Below, in pieces: positions 1-10,435 of a stretch of 64,000 nucleotides of DNA. The position numbers were made by a program, and so were the translations under genes. The stretch's first letter is position 1. Each line of letters begins with the position of its first letter. Origin of the DNA: Lunularia cruciata (taxonomy: Eukaryota; Streptophyta; Marchantiopsida; Lunulariales; Lunulariaceae); assembly GCA_948567375.1 (NCBI GenBank), contig OX419758.1, positions 42,165,001 to 42,229,000 on the forward strand, written 5' to 3'. The notes under the pieces were generated by a model, which searched no databases, was not told where the DNA came from, and saw only the letters and a list, made by a program, of their open reading frames with translations.

Positions 1-1970
1 CAACGTGAGTAGTAAATTAAAACACTCGCTAAGTTCTTTCTATGCCATTCCAAGTTGAAATGGGAACTTTACACACCACAACTTGGTTACTGCGTCGATC
101 AACGTTTCCACTATTGTAACTCCTCTGAAGTGGAAAATGCTATCATTTGGAAGTGATGGATGTCATGAAACTACGTGTGGTTGACAGAAGCTAGCGGCTG
201 TGGCAGTTAAATGATTGGTTGAGCTTGGGTCAACATCGGATATGGAAACGTATGGCTGTTTCCTGGTCAGGGTATGCACTAACTCTCTGGTTTAATGTTT
301 CTCTCTCCCTTGATCTAGAGTGCTAGTTGTGCATGAGATGGCATCCAAAAATCCAAAAATAATATAATTTATTTAAGTCTTATGCAGTCCAGGCGCTTTA
401 CAGTAAAGGTTTACCATGAACCCAGTTCTTCCATGTAGCTTCCTCTTGTTACACTTTGACATCTTTTCTGACGTTGACAAATTTTGCTGCAGAGCTATGG
501 CAGGCGATACAGTGTTGGATATTTGCTGTGGAAGTGGAGATGTGGCCTTTCTACTTGCGCAAAAAGTTGGAGTAGAAGGGAAGGTGGATTTCCGTCTTCA
601 ATAGATTGACACACCATTGACTTGGAATTTTCATGGGAGCCGTATCATGTTTGATGGGATCTAAAGGAAACTGACTTTTCATACCCGCTACTGAGCCTTT
701 ACTTTATACGGTCTCTCCTTTCGGCAATGTTTCATCTACAGGTAATCGGCCTTGACTTTGCCAAAGAGCAGCTTACAATTGCAGCTGATCGCCAACAGGC
801 CTCGCAGCGAATATCCGCTGCAGATATTGAGTGAGTTCTGCAACCGTTTCCCCATTTCAGCGCTTAATAGTCTTAGATATGATTTCTTTTCAGGTTTGTG
901 GTGTGTAAATGGTGGACAGTAGGAATTCGGATCGAGCGTGTGGAACCATTTATCATGATGTCATTTGATATTGTTCCAAAGTTTTCTGACATTTTGCAAA
1001 TAACCTGCAGATGGCTCCAGGGAGATGCTCTTTCTTTACCTTTTGAGGACTCCTCCTTTGACGCAATCACGATGGGATACGGCCTTCGAAATGTGGCAAA
1101 CATTCCTCAGGCTCTGGCAGAAATTTATCGTGTCCTGAAGCCAGGTGCCTTACCTCCCAACTATTTGCATCTCCGTGTTAGAAGGAGCCTGGAAGAATCC
1201 TGATCCCGATTCATGAGCTACCAACAATTACTACAGATTGAGGTATATAGCTAGCATTAATGTTTTGCAGATTAAGAGTCTGCTGTAATCTCCTTCAGTC
1301 GTAGTACTGACCGCATCATATAACACTGTTATGCTTGTAAGATGCTTACAAGGGATTGTCTACTACGGTTTGCAGGCAGGAAAGCCTCTATTCTTGACTT
1401 CAACCGTAGTCCAAATCCCATGACCGGTGAAATACAGGTTTGACTCACCACATGGTTATTTTTCCTGATTGAATTTTTTTTTACGTACAACCGAGTCTGG
1501 AACATGTACAAGAGGAATGACCTTGTTGTCGTTCTAATCATCAGTGGTTATCCCTTTTGACTGTTTCGCAGGGTTTTATGTTAGACAATGTAGTGATACC
1601 AGTTGCAACATACTTTGGTGTGAAAGAGGAATACGCCTATCTTAAAGCCTCTATAGCCCGCTTTCCTCTAGGTACGAGTCCCGAAATAACCTCTCACCAG
1701 ACACTCCCCTTGTTTTGGGTCATTGCAAGTTGTACTATATTGCCCATAGAGAAGGGAATGAACTTCTTTGACAGCATAATGGTTATGAGGGGAGAAAATC
1801 TTATTGCTCATCTATAAGGCCGCTTTGGCTTTAATATCAGCTTCGGATCTGTTATGGACGTTTTCGCAGGGGCAGAGCAAGAGCAGCTTGCAGCGGGTGA
1901 AGGGTTTTCCAATTCTGTTCATTACGAGTTAGCAGGTGGTCTGATGGGGGTTTTAGTGGCAAGCAAATAG
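1..1970 (+). CDS. MENG: Phylloquinone biosynthesis methyltransferase (MenG/UbiE family), 3' part of gene
   Basis: S-adenosylmethionine-dependent C-methyltransferase that in plants methylates 2-phytyl-1,4-naphthoquinone, the last step of phylloquinone synthesis in the chloroplast. I read the exons as <1-4, 207-271, 493-583, 742-830, 1011-1144, 1376-1437, 1572-1671 and 1870-1970, all with GT..AG introns of 134-231 bp and consistent phases, giving the last 214 residues. Visible motifs: LSLGQHRIWKRMAVSWSG (207-270), SAM motif I VLDICCGSGD (exon at 493), VIGLDFAKEQL (742), GDALSLPFEDSSFDAITMGY with GLRNV (1011), SILDFN (1376), GFMLDNVVIPVATYFGVKEE (1572) and a C-terminal HYELAGGLMGVLVASK ending in TAG. 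These line up with the Arabidopsis MENG family without gaps of note. The first exon or exons, with transit peptide and about 50-60 residues, lie left of the window. The gene looks intact. Exon borders are inferred by eye. Confidence 0.93.
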
Positions 1971-3169
1971 AGTTTAGTATCATCAACAAACAGGAAACAG
2001 ACCGCTGACGTCCAAAAGATTTTGTAGATCAGCGTTCTTATCATTCGTCAATTGCAACTCTTTTACCCACACAAAGATGAATTTCGCTGACTGACAAACT
2101 GATTCAAACCTACCACATCATGTGCATGTGAGTCCATAGCTCGTTAACATTTCTTTGCGGAAAAAGAGCATATTTTGTCTGCAAAGACGTTCAGAGTTGG
2201 AACCATTAGCTGCTCTTATTAACTTTTATGGATCCATTTCTAATCGTGATTTTGCCTTGGTGTTTCCAGAAGACTACGAGCAAGAAGCAACTGTGATTGC
2301 CATTGGCCGGGATATTCGTTGTTGCAAATACACCAAAAGGCATATATGACGTACTGTTAATATAAGCAAAACTAACTCTGAGAAGACATGCGTAAGGAAC
2401 ACGCCGTCTGTTAGAACTTGTGAGATCCACCTTGGAGAAAGTCGAGTCAGATGCTCGAATTTTTACTACCGCGGAGGAAATGTGTGTACACACGGCCACA
2501 CACCACGTCCAACACTGCACTATGTATCATAATTGAACGATTGGAGTTAGAAAACAACAAAATCTGCTCTTGGCAAATCACATGCATCAGTAGCAGACCA
2601 TTCACAGGCCCTTGACCATATATTACCTATGAAATAATATCACCATTATTGCTCCATTGTCATTAATTCCACAAGCAGGTCTCAGTCCCCTTCACAACAT
2701 AACCCCAGACATTCTTTGATCAATAATGGTGTAAATATTTGGTGTCTAATTTCCACCGGATCATCGTTTGCAACGAAGAATGCTTTCCTTCGCATATCGA
2801 ACACAAAAAGAACTCAATACCTTAAGAAATGAGTCACTCAAATTTGCAAATGGTCCTTATCTTTTCAACTTTTCAACACAAGGTACCTGATCAGTGCTTG
2901 CCCAGTGCAAAAACCGTCCTAAGATTGTATAAAGGAGTACTCTCCATGTGCTAAACCACTTACCTGAAAACAGTCGATCAATACTACGATTCACCGTCTG
3001 TGTCAATTTGACCAGCTTTTCCTGGAACTGTACAGTCTCATAGATGACAAGTATCTATACATTTGTTGAGGGTTCAAGGCAGCGTCGAAAACTATAAACA
3101 TTTCAGCTCTAGAGATTGAACGCACAAGATTTGTTATGGTCATTAATTCATCCGCTCAGCAAGCAGGCA
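1971..3169. other. Intergenic space between convergent genes
   Basis: The two genes end towards each other, so this stretch must hold both 3' untranslated regions. I see no conserved reading frame, RNA gene or transposon sequence in it; short open frames here have no family resemblance. Base composition matches the introns of the neighbouring genes. Confidence 0.6.
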
Positions 3170-4565
3170 TCAGATTCTGAGCAGTTGCAACTCGTTTGAG
3201 AAAACTATAGCCACCCACTCCGCCATTGAAGACCACTGGAGGTTATTTACTCCAGAGTCGGCCGAGTACGCTAGGATAGGATCCAGGCCCCCATCCACGG
3301 GTTCGTTCATGGTCGTCAAGTCCCAAAGAAACACTTCTGAATCATCTCCTCCAGAACATAAAAGGTTAGGGCTGTGTGTTGCCCACCCAATCGTATTTAC
3401 ACTTGCCTGCAAGCACAAAGTAATTAACTCTCAAAATGTCAGATTGACAACACTCAAGACTGCAATTATATACTGTAGACCACGTTGTGGAGGCTTCTTT
3501 GCTAGTACATGATAGCTTAGCAGAATAAGTACGACATTCTTGATAAAGAAGATGGAATTAAGACATATTTGAGACGTAAAATGGATCATTCCCTTGAAAA
3601 ATCTTGAATATATTGTATTTCTTGGAAAAACTCCTCTTAAAAGACTATAAGAATATAGGTCCTAAAGTGTTTCCAGCAAGTGGAAGGACCAATATCAGCC
3701 TCACTTGAACCCATGATACACAGTGAAAACAAGTAGTCTCTAGATTGAATAAGAAATGGGTGTAAGTTACCTGATGTCGCTGGAGATCAATGACGGGAAT
3801 TGTTGAGTAACGTGTATCAAGGACCATGATCTTATTTGAATCCATAACAACGGTGGCCATGTAATATGGTGAGTGCTTGCTCCAAGCCAATCTAAGAAGA
3901 GGAGTATCTGGTTGCGGACTCTCGTAGATGATGGTGGAATGCTTCTGGTCACGAAGATCAAAGAGCCGTACAGAACCATCGGCTGATACGGAGGCAAACT
4001 CCCCAACTTTACCCCAAGCAATATCAAAGACCTCTTTGTCGTGAGCAAGCATCTGGAGCTCCATGACCTCCTTCTCCACATCCCATATAGTGACCATTGC
4101 ATCCACTCCAGCAGTCCCTAGCCGGTTGGGCTCACTAGCACTCCAGTCAAAAGATGTAAGAGGAGCACAAAACTCGCTGTCCTCTTTCGTCTTAAGTAGA
4201 CTTTTCAGTCTCACTTCATCCTCGTAGATTTGCCATATGCGTAAATGATCCCCAGTGGTAGCCAGAAGGTCCGGCTTTGTCCCTTCCTTGTCTGGGACGA
4301 ACATCAGTTTGGTAACAGGATAGGGATGCTCGATGGTGAGATTTGGATCCGCAATGAACTCATCAGTCTTTTCATCGAATTGAACAATATCCACCCTGTT
4401 TCTGTTCTCTTCTAGATAACTTCCAATGCCGAGACGAAATCTCTTGTCTCTCCTGACAGTCCAGTTCAAAGCGTAGATTGGCCAGGCTGCTTCAAACGTG
4501 AAAGTGTTCGAACGACTTGCAGATCGGCCACTTTCATAGCTGTTCGATCGGTTTGTGTTCAACAT
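3170..4565 (-). CDS. WD40-repeat protein of the LWD/TTG1 family
   Basis: WD40 beta-propeller scaffold of the plant LIGHT-REGULATED WD / TRANSPARENT TESTA GLABRA1 family. Family members act in the nucleus and cytoplasm as scaffolds for transcription factors in the circadian clock (LWD1/2) or MYB-bHLH complexes (TTG1). The gene is complement(join(3170..3406,3771..4565)), with one 364-bp phase-0 intron (donor CAG|GTAACT at 3770, acceptor TTGCAG at 3407), giving 343 residues; the Arabidopsis relatives are about 341-346. The first ATG after an in-frame stop is at 4565; the frame is open upstream only from a GTG at 4610. Diagnostic stretches include IYALNWTVRRDKRFRLGIGS, HDKEVFDIAWG, FASVSADGSVRLFDLRD, HSTIIYESPQPDTPLLRLAW, and after the intron GGLDPILAYSADS and QWSSMAEWVAIVFSNELQ. 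By family wording it is closer to LWD than to TTG1 (inference). It is intact. Confidence 0.94.
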
Positions 4566-5705
4566 CCTTGTAACAACAGCAGCAGTTCTCAAAGACACGT
4601 CGTACTCCACCTATAACCACTTGATGTCTTCATACTCCACGCGAAAGCATCTTCCTCTCTTGTGGTTACCTGGAACACTTGAAAATAAAACGAAATGTAC
4701 TTTAATTCAAAGTACGAGCTCTAAGTTGGACTACTAGACTTCCATAATTGCTGTACATAAGAGACCGATCACAAAGATGTGTAAAAATCTTTTCACTTGA
4801 TCAAATAAACATTGCAGGCTCTACAGAAGACAATGGAGTGACTGTGTCGAGCCAAACAACCCATATTTACACATATTGATAGAGAGGATGGATAGGAGGA
4901 ACAAACAGGGTTGAAATAATTGGTAAAAACAAGCATCGCATAAGACATAGAACGTTAGAGTCAGCGAGCCTTATTGTAGAAGACTTCGAGGGACTCTTAT
5001 AATAACTAAAGCATAAATCATTGACTATTCAATTCACATATGCATAACTATTCAAATGCTTACACTTCATAAACCTGGATTTCGATCATGATGAAAGATA
5101 TTGCTAGGATTGTTCAGCTAAGACTTGTACGGGTCATCGTTTACGATCTACAGCTCACGTACATGACCATCACTTACTGCGCCCATGTTTAGTTTAAGAC
5201 GCAAGCTCAGGCATGGAGTGGTCATCTTCAAGACTGTGGGAACTTCCTGGCCACCTACGTCGAGCAAGGATTGAGAGCAGTTAGCCTTCAGAGTATAATA
5301 TATTGTCTGCGACGATGACAAGATTCAGGTAAAGTCCATCATATCCTTGGTATGTGATACTCTACGATCTGCAAACCACTGTCTACCACAATCATAGGCC
5401 ACCTCCGCTCTCCACATCATTCTTTGAATTAAATTGATGCAGATCCCCAATAACCAGCGCTATCTAAGTAGAGCAGTGGCAGAATTGACTCTCATGACCC
5501 AAGAGTATAAACGGTGCTCTCTTCAAGTAGTAGTAGTTCAGATTGAAAAGGAGACTCAAACATATACAGAGCATGGGAAGACCCCATCAAGTCGTACAAG
5601 AGAACATTTTGTGTGGGTCAAAACGGGACTAAGCCCCGTGATCACATCGTCTAATCTCTCCAACTATAATCCAGATAGTAGTAGTTACAATAAGCTCTGT
5701 GGACA
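4566..5705. promoter_or_regulatory. Upstream region of the LWD/TTG1-like gene
   Basis: This must contain the promoter and 5' untranslated region of the minus-strand WD40 gene. I cannot place a transcription start or a TATA box with confidence, and no coding sequence stands out. A short imperfect inverted repeat lies at about 5623-5640, just before the strong palindromes at 5706. Confidence 0.35.
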
Positions 5706-5818
5706 CTCAGTAGTGCTTTGCCCGGTCCGGGCAAAGCACTACTGAGCATACTTGCCCGGTCCGGGCAAGTATGTCAGATAGAATCTATCTTATTAGTGGC
5801 GGGACCAGCCCAGGTCCC
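5706..5818. repeat. Cluster of inverted repeats: two abutting perfect palindromes plus two small hairpins
   Basis: 5706-5746 is a perfect inverted repeat with 20-bp arms around a single T. It is followed without a gap by 5747-5773, a perfect inverted repeat with 13-bp arms around a single T. Both share the core GCCCGGTCCGGGC. Downstream are a 6-bp-arm hairpin (5776-5790) and another (gggacc..ggtccc, 5801-5818). In DNA or RNA the first two could form near-blunt stem-loops. It may be a fold-back element or the remains of repeat expansion; no terminal inverted repeats or target duplication around the block were recognised. Confidence 0.85.
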
Positions 5819-6509
5819 ACTCTGTACCAGATGGGTCCTCAAAACGCATCAAACCAATGCAGCAGATAAACATTGAAAGTTCTGATCCGATGAGTCTAGG
5901 CCCGGATATGAACCAATTCTGATCGGGAGTGACCCAAAAAGCAGACAAAGCAGATGTGGAGGCCAACTAGAGTCGCAACACCTACTTTTGCGGATACCGC
6001 AAACACCGATGCATAACTGCAACTAATTGCTCGACCTCGGCCCTGCCATCCCAGGAGACAATACGCAAATACTCGACAGCACGAACATCCGGCAATTCCC
6101 CTTACTCTTAAGCGGATGTGCTAAGGGAATAAGGGATGAGAAAGATCATAGGAATACAGGAATTTACACGAGAGAAACAAGCAACTAATTCTGAACAGCG
6201 AGAAAGTCGTCGGTGAACGGGATACCACAGGAAGAGAGCGCGCGAAGTCACGTGAAACGGAAAGCGGGGAAGCTGGTATTAGAACCGAAGATGGTTGCTG
6301 TGCATCGAGAACGGGATGAAGATGGCACTTAGCCAGATCCAGGAACAGAAGTAACCAAAGGATACAAATACTTGACAAGCTGCAAGGATCCGGGGCTTGA
6401 GAAGTCCCACCGGTAGTAAGAGTATATCTCAACGCCAGAATCCACAAATTGAAAGCGACTCAGCGCGCTGAAGTCCTCCCCCACAAACTTACAGATTCTC
6501 TACTTGCAG
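5819..6509. other. Unassigned single-copy-looking sequence
   Basis: No recognisable gene, repeat or transposon signature. Some open frames exist on both strands but show no motif or family resemblance. Confidence 0.4.
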
Positions 6510-6786
6510 ATTTACACTCAACGATGTGAACACACAGACCTCCTCCCGGCTTCCAAGCCAGGGGGGGAGCACCATTGGGTACAGCCGCCCTGTCAGCCCA
6601 CTGTTGTTAGGGCGGCTGTGGCCACCAAACACTTCCACCGACGCAGTACTCTTGGTCAATGAGGAGATGGAAAGGTTCCACACAACTCTCAGACAGCTGA
6701 AGAGAAGAGGTACACTCAAAATACTCTCACTCCTAGCCACTAAAGCTGCGGAACTTCTGTCAAGGCTCACTGGCCGGAAACGATAA
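6510..6786 (+). CDS. Possible 3' terminal exon of an unrecognised gene
   Basis: A splice-acceptor-like TACTTGCAG ends at 6509 and is followed by a 91-codon open frame ending in TAA at 6784-6786. The peptide is Ser/Pro-rich at first (TSSRLPSQGGST) and then has an amphipathic, basic C-terminal part (NEEMERFHTTLRQLKRRGTL, later KAAELLSRLTGRKR) that looks like real helix rather than random frame. I do not recognise the family, and no upstream exons could be identified in 5819-6500. The complementary strand is also open over 6489-6770, so this could be chance. Confidence 0.25.
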
Positions 6787-8552
6787 CTAAAATGTCAAAA
6801 CTAGCGAGCAATTCGCATTCTTCTCCGCATATCTAATCCCCGCATTTCCCCATACTTCCATGACTGAATCTCCAAAGGTCCAGACTTACACTAGAGGCGG
6901 GATTGAAGCACTCCTATTACAGAAAGAGAGATTCATTCCTCAGATTGGGGCATTCCAAGCACTCCTCCACAGCCAAAGGCATCCAGTCTTCACCCATTCA
7001 AGGTTCCTATAACCACATTTTTCTCGCACAATATATCGGATAAAGAGACTTGATCTTCTCAAAAAGGACTCACAATCAGATTCAGTAAACCCAACATACC
7101 CGATACGCGGTGATCTGACCATTCTTCAGGATTTCTCCACAATGTGACAAAGGAAATCACAATTATCAACAAGAAAAAGCCCTCTTCCTCACCTGCCCCA
7201 AATACTATTCCTATAACCAGATTCCGATCCGACCCACTTCACACAGTTCTCACCTCAACAAACCCACCACGACAAAATGTCAAGCAATCGAGAAGAAAAA
7301 CTCACTCACCTGTTCTTCATTGCCAAATCCAGCCCCGATAGATCGACTCAAATGTCAATTTCGAAAAGATACTTGTACCGCAGAATTCGAGAACGTGGTG
7401 AAGTACAGTGCTCTTTTCCTTCCTGTGCTGTCAATGGTGCGCCAAGTCCCGTGAAGGAGAGGAAGAAGACCTGTATAGTCCCAGCAGCAACAGGAGAGAA
7501 CATGTTGTCATTCATTCACCGCACACAGACACACACATTCTTTGCCATCAATTTTCCTCCTCCTCGATCAATCGAATCTTCCGAAATTGAAGCCTAAACT
7601 TCGGGAGATTGTGATTTCCAACTGCGCTCCCACAAAAGTTTAAAAACTGATTTTGATGCTCTTGTTTGGAAGCACCTCTACAGCAAAGATTCCTCTCTTT
7701 CTCCTTCCGGTAGGTTCTTCCGGTTGCAGATCTGATCTTTATGGATTTGAGCTAAATAGTTTAATGTTCTTCATCCTTACAAGAGTTTTCCAGTCCATAT
7801 TTACAAGAAATTATTTCTTCCGCATTACGGGAGCTAATCTACACCATACAATTGTTAAAGCAATTGAAAGGCGAGTTAAAACATTTATATCTCATTGCAT
7901 TGAAGAGAAGAAGTTTTTAAAATTTTTTTTAGTAGGCATTACATTCAAACAAGGCGATTAATCTGGAGTTGTTAAAGTAAGGTTGAAAGAAAGTGAGTTT
8001 CATATTTACTTTATTTCGTAACTTAGTCTAGAATAGATAATGATCTTGATTCTCATTTTGTATCATTACTTTCAACTTGCTTTAAATTGATGTAAAGTAG
8101 CTAAGATAAAGATTAATTATTAATTATTAATCCTAAAACAAAGTGAATCCCACCCTACTAACTCCAATGAGACCAGCAGAGACCTTCAATAGCTTCATCA
8201 AGGTTAGCTAACCTAAAGCGGTCCAGCGAAGTTAGCTAAAGTAAAAGTTTAGTAAAAGTTTAATCACTTCATAAAGTGAAGCTATTAATTTCCATATGCT
8301 AATAAAATTCCCCAGGATATGATTCAGCCAAACCTAGCTTGTATTTTATTTGTACAAACCTGTAATAATAACTCCTAACTCGTATCCTCTGACCTTATTA
8401 GTAGATCTGATTATCTCGCGTGATAGCTCATATCTTTCCAATACATTTGAAAAAAATAAAATAAAAAAGTATGTTCTACTTAGAATATTATATTGTTAGA
8501 TACTAGTAATATATGAGATAGGATGGTAATGATATATTCAAATGCTTTAACT
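6787..8552. other. Gene-poor, increasingly AT-rich stretch before the transposon cluster
   Basis: 6790-7600 is moderately CT-rich without recognisable coding sequence. 7600-8552 is AT-rich with homopolymer runs and small repeats (for example taattattaattattaat near 8117). I see no gene, RNA gene or intact transposon. Confidence 0.4.
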
Positions 8553-8836
8553 TTTTGCTAATCTTAATCCTAATTCTTGGCTAATTTGACCTATTTGTTA
8601 ACTCATTAGCCTCTACTAACTCGCCTACTAACTCCATATGGTTATATACTCCCCACCGCTAGTTAGTGGTGTCCTTGTCAACAAGGAATCTTCAAACTTT
8701 TGGATGACCTTTTGTGCCTTGTGGAGATGAGACAGAGTCTCCCTTGTAGCATCATGAAGAGGATACCCTTTCTAAAGGACTTTTTACTCAATGTATTGTT
8801 GGTGGATACGTTGGATGTTGCAACATGCAAGGATAC
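8553..8836 (-). mobile_element. Left part of an older A-family chromovirus (element B): LTR tail and pol C-terminus
   Basis: Read on the minus strand, 8652-8836 matches the 3' end of the A/C-family pol (chromodomain region through the TSPTSGGG-like tail). 8553-8651 resembles the first ~90 bp of that family's LTR, with the LTR start near 8651 degenerate. The same element continues at 14483, so element A is inserted inside it. No LTR further left is recognisable, so this copy is truncated or strongly diverged. Confidence 0.7.
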
Positions 8837-9259
8837 TGTAACAATATGGAGTTTAGCGACGAAGTTAGTCAGGCTTACGAAGTAGAGAATAAGACAAAAT
8901 AGCCTAGAATATTCTAGAAGTATCTAAGAAGCTTCTTGGGAAGCTTCCCAACTAGTTAACTTGCGCCCTAAGCAGGTAGCTTATAGAAGGAAGCTTCTAG
9001 AAGCTTCTAACTAGCTTAGCTTGCACGCCAAGTAGGCGGCTTCTAGAAGGAAGCTTCTTGAGAAGTTTCTTGGTTAACTTAGCTTGCACTCCAAGAAAGC
9101 GGCTCAAGGAAGCTTCTTGAGAAGCTTCAAGGGTCTTGTATGCTACCTATAAATACCAAAGCCAAAGCTCATGTTAGGCATTCAGAGTTGTCCTTCATTC
9201 AAGTGTCCCAATGTGAGCTTCCATTCTCCTATTTCTCTCCTCGGTTTCGGTCTTTTACA
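8837..9259 (+). repeat. 5' LTR of element A
   Basis: Starts TGTAACAATATGG and ends CTTTTACA. It contains several GAAGCTTC-type inverted motifs and a TATA-like CTATAAATAC near 9147-9156. The PBS follows after one base. Confidence 0.95.
8906..9008 (+). promoter_or_regulatory. Heat-shock-element-like arrays in the 5' LTR of A
   Basis: 8906-8920 reads as three alternating units nGAAn-nTTCn-nGAAn, and 8989-9008 as four perfect alternating units (GGAAGCTTCTAGAAGCTTCT). This is the plant heat shock factor binding consensus. Both lie upstream of the LTR TATA box. Function is inferred. Confidence 0.6.
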
Positions 9260-9260
9260 T

Positions 9261-9272
9261 TGGTATCAGAGC
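9261..9272 (+). other. Primer binding site of element A
   Basis: TGGTATCAGAGC one base after the LTR end is the usual plant primer binding site complementary to the 3' end of initiator methionine tRNA. Confidence 0.9.
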
Positions 9273-9281
9273 AGGAATGGG

Positions 9282-9496
9282 ATGGATGGAATTTATGGAC
9301 CACCAAATCCACTTCCGTTAAACCATTGGGACTTTCATGTCCAGATATTACCAAAGTATCGTTTCACACAATTCATCACCTCACGCTTGGGCAGGATTTT
9401 CTACATATGATCACTGCGTCAGAAGAACCCTTGATACTTCCAGTTGTAACTTATGGAGAATGGTGGACGTGTTGTATCTATGTGTTAATCAATTAG
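9282..9496 (+). pseudogene. Short leader ORF between PBS and gag (A copy, one frameshift)
   Basis: ATG at 9282 opens a frame (MDGIYGPPNPLPLNHWDFHV...) that loses its frame near 9390, where A has one T fewer than copy C. In the shifted frame it continues as LGQDFLHMITASEEPLILPV to a TAG at 9494-9496. The same ~70-codon peptide is present in copies C and I and, diverged, twice in element D. Role unknown; it is not part of canonical gag. Confidence 0.6.
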
Positions 9497-9529
9497 ATAA
9501 ATTGAGGGTAGTGGAATAGAGTAGTAGCG

Positions 9530-10435
9530 ATAGCGGCAATACCGGATGTTATCCTTGCAATGCAACAACAAATCGAGCATCTTACTTGATTGTTGGATGA
9601 ACGAGACCAGCAACGACGAGAACAGATAGACAGAGCGCCAGTTCGAGATGGAGAAGATCACATTTGATTTCCGAAACCCAAGGTGTTTGAAGGCAAGAAT
9701 CTTCCAAGCATAGTGGAGAATTTTGTGTTTGACTACAAATGTTACTTTGAAGCCACCAATCTTCAAGACGAGCGAAAACAAATTCTCTTGGCTTCTAGCC
9801 AATTGGATGGCGTGGCAAAACTTTGGTGGCAATTCCGAGTAGAAAGAGTTGAACGATAAATTGTTACACCAATTTTGACATGGGCAGAATTCAAAGATGC
9901 AATACTTGGTCGATTTCAAACTATAAATGCCACCCGAGCCGCACGAGATAAATTGGCGGAGTTGAGGCAGATTGGTTCAGTGAGAAGCTACATCACACAA
10001 TTTCAGAACATCATCATGCAAATTCCAGATATCCAAGAAGGTGAAGTTCTGGATCGATTTGTGCAAGGATTGAAGTCACAAACCAAATTGGAAGTGACCA
10101 TGCAAGAGCCACAAACCATAGAAGAAGCCATGCAATTGGCTAAGCATTTTGATTCCTTGGTTGCGACAACTTGGTCTCGACCTCAACCTACACAAAGCCT
10201 ACCAGTACACTACGCACAAGTGGAAGAACCGGTACCAATGTAGATTGATGCTATCCAACAAAGACCACTTGGCATAGTAGATAGAGAAAGATTATGACAA
10301 AATGGAGGTTGCTTTTATTGTCGCCAAGTTGGACATTGCATTGCTGAATGTCCACTTAGGAATGAGCGACCTCGACAAGTTGCCCAGATGGAGTTTGTGG
10401 AACAGAATGATCAAGGAACCGAAGAATCCCACTAG
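9530..10435 (+). pseudogene. gag of element A
   Basis: Retrotransposon capsid/nucleocapsid protein. By alignment with copy C the start codon has become ATA (9530-9532). The capsid part contains WAEFKDAILGRFQTINATRA and SVRSYITQFQNIIMQIPDIQ, and a CCHC zinc knuckle (C-x2-C-x4-H-x4-C) lies near 10309-10352. Several internal stops are present; the frame ends with TAG at 10433-10435. Pol follows in the -1 frame. Confidence 0.88.

Noticed and set aside
873-1103. Minus-strand open frame inside the methyltransferase gene
   Set aside because: It overlaps a well-supported exon and intron on the other strand and has no motif.
1-1970. Recent gene transfer from plastid or bacteria for the methyltransferase
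   Set aside because: Seven spliceosomal introns and close similarity to plant MENG show an ordinary nuclear gene.
5706-5773. Ends of a CACTA transposon (TAGTG and CACTA occur in the palindrome)
   Set aside because: The motifs point the wrong way for element ends, and no target duplication or transposase is present.
9485-9919. 144-codon minus-strand frame, also seen at 54490-54855
   Set aside because: It is the antisense of gag in copies A and C; present in both only because the DNA is homologous.
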